Shown piece by piece: positions 6,173 to 11,463 of a stretch of 11,463 bases of DNA. Where the stretch lies: assembly GCA_002697475.1 (NCBI GenBank), contig NZVW01000140.1:1-11463 (forward strand). Reading direction: 5' to 3'. The position numbers and the translations under genes are program-made. The first letter of the stretch is position 1. The number at the start of each line of letters is the position of its first letter. A model generated the notes under the pieces. It had not been told where the DNA came from and did not search any database. It saw nothing but the letters and a program-made list of their open reading frames with translations. Source of the stretch: Aquimarina sp. GTDB taxonomy: Bacteria; Bacteroidota; Bacteroidia; Flavobacteriales; Flavobacteriaceae.

Positions 6173-7273
6173 ATGTTGAAACGTTTTTTTATTATCTGCT
6201 CGGGAGCAGATACTACAATTTTGGATAACTGCTCTAACGGAGAGCAGAATAAATATGCAGGGATTGGAGCTACGGTATTTTTCACTGCAGTAATGGCTTT
6301 TGTTGCAGCCACCTATGCATTATATACCGTTTTTGATAATTATTATACATCGGTTTTCTTTGGGTTGATATGGGGTCTTCTTATTTTTAATCTGGATCGC
6401 TTTATCGTATCAACGATTAAAAAGAAGGACAGTTTTATTGACGAATTACTTCAGGCATCTCCAAGAATTGTATTGGCTATCATTATAGCAGTGGTGATAG
6501 CAAAGCCTTTAGAATTAAAAATTTTCGAGAAAGAGATTGATCGCGTTCTTTTGGAACAAAAAAATGATTTTACCTTAGCTAATAAGGAGCAAATTGCAAC
6601 GCAATATAACCCGGCAATTACAGCTATTGATACCGAAATTGATAATCTTAAAAGGGAAGTTGAAAATAAGGAAAATGAAGTCAATTCTTTATATGACACT
6701 TACATAGCAGAGGCAGAAGGTAGAGAAGGGACAAAGTTATTGGGCAAAGGTCCTGTATATAAAGAGAAAAGAGAAAAGCATGATGTGGCCTTAGCTGAAT
6801 TATCAGATTTAAAGAAGGCCAATTCAGAAAAGGCAATTGCACTTGAAGCAAAGAAGAATGAACTAGCTTTAGAATATGAAGGTAAAGTGGAGGATTCACA
6901 GCCTATCATTGATAATTTTGATGGATTAATGGCCAGGATTAATGCTTTAGATGAGCTACCTTGGTTGCCTAGTTTCTTTATATTCTTATTATTTCTGGCT
7001 ATAGAAACCTCTCCTATTTTCGCTAAATTATTAGCACCAAAGGGAGAATATGATTTTAAACTTAGTGACCTTGAAGGTGAAATTAAGACCTGGGTTTCTC
7101 AAAAAGAAAATCAACGTAGAGTTGTATTAGATACGGATCACGCTATAAATGACAAAGTATATAAAGATCTTGAGGAAGAAGAGGAGCTATATGCTTACAA
7201 AAAGAAAATAGCTCGCGAGATGATGAAAAAGCAGCAAGATACTTTCTATAAACGCCAAACAGGAATATTATAG
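6173..7273 (+). CDS. DUF4407 family membrane coiled-coil protein
   Basis: The 366-residue protein matches the DUF4407 pattern: hydrophobic segments at about 31-53, 58-74 and 98-113, the conserved FNLDRFIVST (72-81), a long soluble segment rich in Glu, Lys and Ala (about 117-245) that looks like a coiled coil, and a last membrane segment at 265-280. A charged C-terminal tail (about 300-366) ends in KRQTGIL. The family is common in Bacteroidetes and has no established function. Topology suggests a hairpin of coiled coil on one membrane face, consistent with a scaffold or channel-like role, but that is a guess. It has its own 5' region after the M56 terminator, with no convincing promoter box. 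It is convergent with the oxidoreductase gene, 25 bases away. Confidence 0.85.
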   Translation: MLKRFFIICSGADTTILDNCSNGEQNKYAGIGATVFFTAVMAFVAATYALYTVFDNYYTSVFFGLIWGLLIFNLDRFIVSTIKKKDSFIDELLQASPRIVLAIIIAVVIAKPLELKIFEKEIDRVLLEQKNDFTLANKEQIATQYNPAITAIDTEIDNLKREVENKENEVNSLYDTYIAEAEGREGTKLLGKGPVYKEKREKHDVALAELSDLKKANSEKAIALEAKKNELALEYEGKVEDSQPIIDNFDGLMARINALDELPWLPSFFIFLLFLAIETSPIFAKLLAPKGEYDFKLSDLEGEIKTWVSQKENQRRVVLDTDHAINDKVYKDLEEEEELYAYKKKIAREMMKKQQDTFYKRQTGIL

Positions 7274-7298
7274 TAAAGTGTTACAGAATAACAGGGGC

Positions 7299-8543
7299 TT
7301 AAAATCTTCTGTCCGGATGAAAAGCATCGATACCTATCGATGTTTTTTTATGGGATATAATCTCAGAAACCAACTTCCCGGTAGAGGCTCCCATCGTCCA
7401 ACCCATCATTGCGTGGCCAGTAGCTATAGTTAGATTCTTATACCCTGATAATCTGCCTATATATGGCATTCCATCTGGTGTTACAGGTCTTAGTCCGCAA
7501 GCAGCTTCAGATTTTTCTTCCTCATGAATTTCGATGTCAGGATAGTATTTATTAGCTGCTTTTGCAATAGCTTCAACTCTAATAGGATTAATAGCGTGAT
7601 TGACACCTGCAATTTCCATAGTTCCGGCAAATCTGGTAAAACCATCCATAGGAGTAATGGCAACTTTAGACTCTACTAAAATTGCAGGCAAAGATATACC
7701 GGTATCACGATAAACATTAATACGATATCCTTTTCCGGGTTCAAGAAGGAGATGAATTCCTAACTTTCTGCATAATTGTTTTGTCCAGGCTCCGGATGTA
7801 AAGACAAATTCATCTGCAGTATAGCTATTTCGGTCACTGGAAACAGAAATAATGTTTTTGCTTTTAAAATTTACAGCATTAATTTTTTCATTTTTGATAA
7901 TCGTAACCCCTTCTTTGATCAGGTAATCTTTAAGCCTTTCCATAAAAGATTGAGGAGTACTATGCCAATCACACAAAAAGTGAACAGCTCCTTTAGCCTC
8001 AATTTTAACTTCGGGCTCTATTTTTGCCAGTTCCTCTGAGTTTAATGTTGTTACCTCCAGACCTTCTTTCTGAGCTATTTCTGCTACTTTAATTTCTTCT
8101 TCAAGGGCTTTGTCTGTCTGGCACAACATAAGCAATCCTTTTTTATCGAGATGTGTACTGAATTTTTCTTCTTCAATGATTTGAGCATATAAATCTCTAC
8201 CTAAGGTGGCAATATCCTTTATAGCCGGGATGGCTTTTTGTACATTTTTAGCTGAACAGGATTTATTAAAAGCCCATGTCCATTTTAAGAAGTCTGGTCG
8301 TATACTCGGTTTGATAAATAAGGGACTTGAAGGATTAAACATCCATTGTATTCCTTTTTTCATTACTCCCGGAGCAGCTAAAGGAATGATATGACTTGGA
8401 GATAGATAACCAGCATTAACATAAGAGGCACCATGATCCATTGAAGATTGATCAATTATAACGACCTCATGTCCTTCTTTATGCAAATAATAAGCTGAAC
8501 TTAAACCTATTATTCCTCCTCCGATAATTACAATACTTTTCAA
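7299..8543 (-). CDS. DadA-like FAD-dependent oxidoreductase, probable D-hydroxyproline dehydrogenase
   Basis: The 414-residue protein belongs to the DAO/DadA family. FAD is bound by an N-terminal GGGIIG (8-13) with D31 ending the second strand, and the family C-terminal motif GLRPVTPDGMPYIG (350-363) precedes ATGHAMMGWTMG. In this operon, next to a hydroxyproline epimerase and a semialdehyde dehydrogenase, it most likely oxidises cis-4-hydroxy-D-proline to pyrroline-4-hydroxy-2-carboxylate, passing electrons to the respiratory chain. A general D-amino-acid dehydrogenase is the alternative. The start is a TTG at 8543: an in-frame stop lies four codons upstream, and the next ATG (residue 35) would remove the FAD motif. 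It is the last gene of the operon, 28 bases after the four-helix-bundle gene. Confidence 0.88.
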   Translation of the reverse strand: MKSIVIIGGGIIGLSSAYYLHKEGHEVVIIDQSSMDHGASYVNAGYLSPSHIIPLAAPGVMKKGIQWMFNPSSPLFIKPSIRPDFLKWTWAFNKSCSAKNVQKAIPAIKDIATLGRDLYAQIIEEEKFSTHLDKKGLLMLCQTDKALEEEIKVAEIAQKEGLEVTTLNSEELAKIEPEVKIEAKGAVHFLCDWHSTPQSFMERLKDYLIKEGVTIIKNEKINAVNFKSKNIISVSSDRNSYTADEFVFTSGAWTKQLCRKLGIHLLLEPGKGYRINVYRDTGISLPAILVESKVAITPMDGFTRFAGTMEIAGVNHAINPIRVEAIAKAANKYYPDIEIHEEEKSEAACGLRPVTPDGMPYIGRLSGYKNLTIATGHAMMGWTMGASTGKLVSEIISHKKTSIGIDAFHPDRRF

Positions 8544-8544
8544 T

Positions 8545-8568
8545 GATTCAATTATTTAATTGTTAAAT
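8545..8568. repeat. imperfect direct repeat, copy A, beside the four-helix-bundle gene
   Basis: This 24-base AT-rich stretch matches copy B at 8959-8981 in 20 positions with one gap, and both start GATTC. It lies just past the stop codon of the four-helix-bundle gene and against the TTG start of the oxidoreductase gene. In AT-rich DNA such similarity could be chance. Confidence 0.45.
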
Positions 8569-8571
8569 GAG

Positions 8572-8955
8572 TTAATTAGTAAATGTATTCGTTTTTGCTT
8601 TGGATAAAACTTTAAGAATTTCTTCAGCGTCATTCAGCAATGGTTGAATAATTCCTTCTTCAACTATATCTGAATCTTTAAGGATTTCCAACCAAAAAAC
8701 GGTTTCATCAGCCTCTTCTACAGTGATAGAAATTTTAGAAAAAAACTCTTTTTTAGATCTGGCTATGCAAGCTGCTCTATAATTTGCGGCAGTTGATGTT
8801 GAACTTTTTATTAATTGATAGGCAATTACATTTAAAGCAGTAGTTTTTTCTCTATTATTAAATAGTTGGATCACCTTTATAGAAAGTTGTTTAGTTCTAT
8901 TTTTAAAACTTTCAATAAATTCACTTTTGTTAGAAACTTTCAGATTGGTTTCCAT
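8572..8955 (-). CDS. four-helix-bundle protein of the 23S rRNA-intervening-sequence (IVP) family
   Basis: The 127-residue, all-helical protein has the family pattern: FKNRTKQLSIKVIQLF, then the central helix AYQLIKSSTSTAANYRAAC with its Ser/Ala-rich turn and Asn-Tyr-Arg, then KKEFFSKISITVEEADETVFWLE. Members are encoded inside 23S rRNA insertions in some bacteria and as stand-alone genes in Bacteroidetes. A related fold is the Avd protein of diversity-generating retroelements. The biochemical role is not established, though the fold suggests nucleic acid binding. It sits inside a hydroxyproline operon with no rRNA or reverse transcriptase visible in this window. Its flanks (40 and 28 bases) are longer than the 2-base gap between the two upstream genes and share an imperfect repeat, so it may have been inserted. 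Confidence 0.88.
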   Translation of the reverse strand: METNLKVSNKSEFIESFKNRTKQLSIKVIQLFNNREKTTALNVIAYQLIKSSTSTAANYRAACIARSKKEFFSKISITVEEADETVFWLEILKDSDIVEEGIIQPLLNDAEEILKVLSKAKTNTFTN

Positions 8956-8958
8956 ATT

Positions 8959-8981
8959 GATTCATTATTTCATTATCAAAT
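8959..8981. repeat. imperfect direct repeat, copy B, beside the four-helix-bundle gene
   Basis: This is the partner of copy A (8545-8568): 23 bases, just upstream of the ATG of the four-helix-bundle gene in the spacer after the epimerase stop. Together the two copies bracket the gene exactly. Confidence 0.45.
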
Positions 8982-8995
8982 TATCCCTTTTTTAA

Positions 8996-10006
8996 TTAAA
9001 CCACCTGAAACCCTAGTGCATAAGGGTCATCTTCAGTATCAATACTAATTGTGTTATATCCGTAAATTTTTGCCCAACCCTGAATACTGGGGATAATTGC
9101 TTTCACATTCCCTAAAGAGGTTTCTTCTTCTATTCTACCTATAAATTTACTACCTATAAAGCTTTCATGAATGTAATTCTCACCTTTTTTTAGTTTTCCT
9201 TTACCAAATAACTGAGCCATACGTGCTGAGGTGCCGGTACCGCAGGGAGAACGATCAATGGCTTTGTCTCCATAAAATACTGCATTTCTCCCGGATGAGG
9301 TGGAATCAATAGGTGTTCCGGTCCAGAGCATATGTGATACATCCCTTATGGTATTATTTTCAGGGTGTATAAAGTATTCCGGATATTTTTTATTAATAAG
9401 ATCACGAATCAATTGTGAGAGTTGGATGATTTTACCGGCAGTAAAATGCTGTATTCCGCTAAATTTTTTTTGAGGATCTACAATAGCATAAAAGTTACCA
9501 CCGTAGGCTACATCAAAAACTAATTCACCCAGCTCGGGGCAATTAATGGTCAACCCCTCTGCAGCAAGATAAGACTCAACATTTTTTAGTTTCACCCAGT
9601 CCACCTTTTTATTGGTTTGCTGGTATTCAATTTCAATAAGACCGGCAGGAGTTTCCATTCTGATTTTTCCGGGAATTTTAGGAGCAATAAGATGTTCTTC
9701 AATAGCAATCGTTATAGTTCCTATGGTTCCGTGTCCGCACATGGGCAGACAACCTGAAGTTTCTATAAACAGAATTGCAAAATCATTTTCAGGATTGTGA
9801 GGTGGATATAAGAAGCTACCGCTCATCATATCGTGTCCCCGGGGCTCAAACATTAGGCCTCGGCGAATCCAGTCAAATTCTTTGATAAAATTCTGCCTTT
9901 TCTCGCTCATAGAATTGCCCTTGAGATCAGGGTGTCCTGTAGTAACCACTCTAACCGGGTTGCCACAAGTATGGGCATCTATACATTTATAAATATGTTT
10001 AGCCAT
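8996..10006 (-). CDS. lhpA: 4-hydroxyproline 2-epimerase (proline racemase family)
   Basis: At 336 residues this is full length for the family. It interconverts trans-4-hydroxy-L-proline and cis-4-hydroxy-D-proline without a cofactor, using two thiol bases. Both are present: C90 in MCGHGTIG and C255 in DRSPCGTGTSA. This argues against the Thr-containing L-hydroxyproline dehydratase branch. The N-terminal AHTCGNPVRVV (11-21) and the EPRGHDMMSG segment (54-63) are also typical. A true proline racemase is less likely given the neighbours, a semialdehyde dehydrogenase 2 bases upstream and a DadA-like oxidase downstream. The ATG at 10006 gives the usual N-terminus. The symbol follows Pseudomonas usage; hypE/hypRE are synonyms. 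Confidence 0.92.
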   Translation of the reverse strand: MAKHIYKCIDAHTCGNPVRVVTTGHPDLKGNSMSEKRQNFIKEFDWIRRGLMFEPRGHDMMSGSFLYPPHNPENDFAILFIETSGCLPMCGHGTIGTITIAIEEHLIAPKIPGKIRMETPAGLIEIEYQQTNKKVDWVKLKNVESYLAAEGLTINCPELGELVFDVAYGGNFYAIVDPQKKFSGIQHFTAGKIIQLSQLIRDLINKKYPEYFIHPENNTIRDVSHMLWTGTPIDSTSSGRNAVFYGDKAIDRSPCGTGTSARMAQLFGKGKLKKGENYIHESFIGSKFIGRIEEETSLGNVKAIIPSIQGWAKIYGYNTISIDTEDDPYALGFQVV

Positions 10007-10008
10007 AG

Positions 10009-11463
10009 TTAGATCGTAGCATTAGTTAAGGTTCCATTTACGGTTCTGTTAATTTGCAAAGGATTCTCGTTTTTGAGCGCTTCAGGTAATAATGAATTCG
10101 GCCAGTTTTGATAGGAGAAGGGGCGTACCCATCTTTGGATCGCACCCGTACCGACCGATGTAAACCTGCTATCTGTAGTTGCAGGGTATGGCCCACCGTG
10201 GATCATTGATGGACATACTTCCACCCCCGTGGGAGCTCCATTATATATAATCCTGCCAACTTTTTCACTTAGTGTTTCTATAAGTTCACTGTAATGTATA
10301 GCGTCATCACCTTCTCCCAATACAGTTCCTGTAAGTTGGCCTTCTAAGCTATGAATAACTTTATGTACTTCTTCCTTATCCTTACACAGAATTACTAGAG
10401 ATAAAGGGCCAAAAACTTCTCTGTGCAATAATGGATTTTTTATAAATTCCTGTCCACTGACCGTAGCTAATGTTGGTAATCCATAGTTTACCTTGACTTC
10501 ATTACTTGATGGCGTTAAAAGACTAACTCCGGATTGCTTTGTTAGTGTAGACCTATCTTTGCTATAGGTTTGTTGTATAGCAGGATGTAGCATACAGGAA
10601 GGAGTAATTTCCTGGATTTTATCTGATAGTTCTTCTATAAACCTATCTAAAGTTTCACTTTCAATTGCTATTAGTAGGCCAGGGTTGGTACAAAACTGTC
10701 CTGCCCCTAGCGTAATAGATTGAGCATATGTTACCGCAAGTTCAGACGCTTTAAGTTTTAGCGCTTTAGGTAAGATAATAACGGGATTAACGCTACCCAT
10801 CTCAGCAAATACAGGAATGGGCTCTTTACGCTGTGCGGCCAAATCTAACAATGCTTTTCCTGCTTTAAAACTTCCTGTAAAACCAACCGCTTTTGTTAAT
10901 GGATGACTAACTAATTTTTGACCTACCTCAATACCCGAACTATTAAGGTTAGAGAAAACTCCATTAGGCATATTCGTTTTTTCAGCAGCTTTAAGTATTG
11001 CAGAAGCTACTAATTCTCCCGTACCTGCGTGCATAGGGTGCGACTTTACAATAACGGGACATCCCGCAGCTAATGCTGAAGCTGTATCTCCCCCGGCAGT
11101 AGAAAATGCTAAAGCAAAATTACTGGCGCCAAAGACTACTACAGGCCCCAGAGGGATATTCATTCTTCTCAGGTCTGGTTTTGGGACAGGTGCTCTATCC
11201 GGAATAGCGGTATCTATGGTAGCATCAACCCAGGAACCTTCTCTTAGTAAATCTGCAAACGCTTTGAGTTGATTGACGGTTCTTCCTCTTTCTCCAATAG
11301 CTCTGCCTTCCGGTAATCCTGTTTCAGAAACATAGGTCGAAATGAGTATATTTCCTAAAGCCATAATCTCATCAGCTATAGTGTCCAGAAATTTGGCTTT
11401 TTGATGATCTGAAACGTTTTTGTAGGTTCTAAATGCCTGATTAGCCAAGTGCAAGGCATTTGC
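10009..11463 (-). CDS. alpha-ketoglutaric semialdehyde (2,5-dioxovalerate) dehydrogenase, 5' end missing
   Basis: Visible are 484 residues of an aldehyde dehydrogenase. The frame stays open to the window edge (codons GCA AAT GCC before the first in-window TTG), and family members are about 520-530 residues, so roughly 40-45 N-terminal residues lie outside. Catalytic Cys is in GAGQFCTNP (codon 10692-10690) and catalytic Glu in FAEMGSVNP (codon 10803-10801). AEMGSVNP in place of ELGGK is typical of the ketoglutaric-semialdehyde branch. The NAD(P)-binding stretch GASNFALAFS...VIVKSHP and FTGSFKAG are present. It oxidises 2,5-dioxopentanoate to 2-oxoglutarate, the last step of hydroxyproline breakdown. 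The stop is 2 bases before the epimerase ATG, so the two are surely co-transcribed. Confidence 0.9.
   Translation of the reverse strand, partial: ANALHLANQAFRTYKNVSDHQKAKFLDTIADEIMALGNILISTYVSETGLPEGRAIGERGRTVNQLKAFADLLREGSWVDATIDTAIPDRAPVPKPDLRRMNIPLGPVVVFGASNFALAFSTAGGDTASALAAGCPVIVKSHPMHAGTGELVASAILKAAEKTNMPNGVFSNLNSSGIEVGQKLVSHPLTKAVGFTGSFKAGKALLDLAAQRKEPIPVFAEMGSVNPVIILPKALKLKASELAVTYAQSITLGAGQFCTNPGLLIAIESETLDRFIEELSDKIQEITPSCMLHPAIQQTYSKDRSTLTKQSGVSLLTPSSNEVKVNYGLPTLATVSGQEFIKNPLLHREVFGPLSLVILCKDKEEVHKVIHSLEGQLTGTVLGEGDDAIHYSELIETLSEKVGRIIYNGAPTGVEVCPSMIHGGPYPATTDSRFTSVGTGAIQRWVRPFSYQNWPNSLLPEALKNENPLQINRTVNGTLTNATI

Noticed and set aside
6451..6909. Overlapping minus-strand frames inside the DUF4407 gene
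   Set aside because: They are antisense to the coiled-coil region of a well-supported gene and show no family features.
7279..7293. TGTTA...TAACA hairpin between the convergent genes as a bidirectional terminator
   Set aside because: It has only a 5-bp stem and lacks T-runs on either strand.
7776..8394. Plus-strand frames inside the oxidoreductase gene
   Set aside because: They are antisense to a full-length conserved enzyme, with no plausible product.
8572..8955. Part of a 23S rRNA intervening sequence or a diversity-generating retroelement
   Set aside because: No rRNA, reverse transcriptase or template/variable repeat is visible around it; the neighbours are metabolic genes.
8996..10006. 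trans-3-hydroxy-L-proline dehydratase
   Set aside because: That branch has Thr in place of the second catalytic Cys; here both C90 and C255 are present.

Overview
The window looks like AT-rich chromosomal DNA from a member of the Bacteroidetes, most likely a flavobacterium. The evidence is promoter boxes of the Bacteroidetes type (TTG...TAnnTTTG) ahead of the tRNA region and the BlaI-type gene, together with a BlaI/M56-peptidase pair, a stand-alone four-helix-bundle (23S-IVP family) gene and a DUF4407 protein, all frequent in that phylum. The genus cannot be read from the sequence.

Layout. Positions 1-210 (minus strand) hold a stable-RNA unit: a promoter, a leader able to form two hairpins, a tRNA-Leu(UAG) gene cut off just after the anticodon loop, and the 5' half of a second tRNA-Leu(UAG) that runs off the window edge. 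Positions 252-1437 (minus) hold two overlapping genes, an aspartyl/asparaginyl beta-hydroxylase-like 2-oxoglutarate oxygenase and a small HEAGH-motif putative metalloprotein. Divergent from them is an M20-family dipeptidase (1511-2899), followed by an exported protein of unknown function (2994-3683) with a strong terminator. Positions 3742-6110 (plus) form a signalling operon: a promoter overlapped by two BlaI-type operators, a BlaI/MecI-like repressor, and a BlaR1-like M56 membrane protease. The protease has no penicillin-binding sensor; a proline-rich stalk and a long charged helix with 11-residue repeats take its place. A DUF4407 membrane coiled-coil protein follows (6173-7273).

The right end, 7299-11463 (minus), is most of a trans-4-hydroxy-L-proline degradation operon. 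In transcription order it runs: alpha-ketoglutaric semialdehyde dehydrogenase (5' end outside the window), 4-hydroxyproline 2-epimerase, a four-helix-bundle protein, and a DadA-like FAD oxidoreductase. Epimerase, D-hydroxyproline oxidation, deamination (gene not seen here) and semialdehyde dehydrogenase would convert hydroxyproline to 2-oxoglutarate. The four-helix-bundle gene is an odd guest in this operon and is bracketed by an imperfect direct repeat.

The items most worth a second look are the truncated tRNA-Leu with a leader loop complementary to its anticodon loop, the unusual sensor region of the M56 protease, the hydroxylase/HEAGH gene pair, and the repeat-flanked four-helix-bundle gene.
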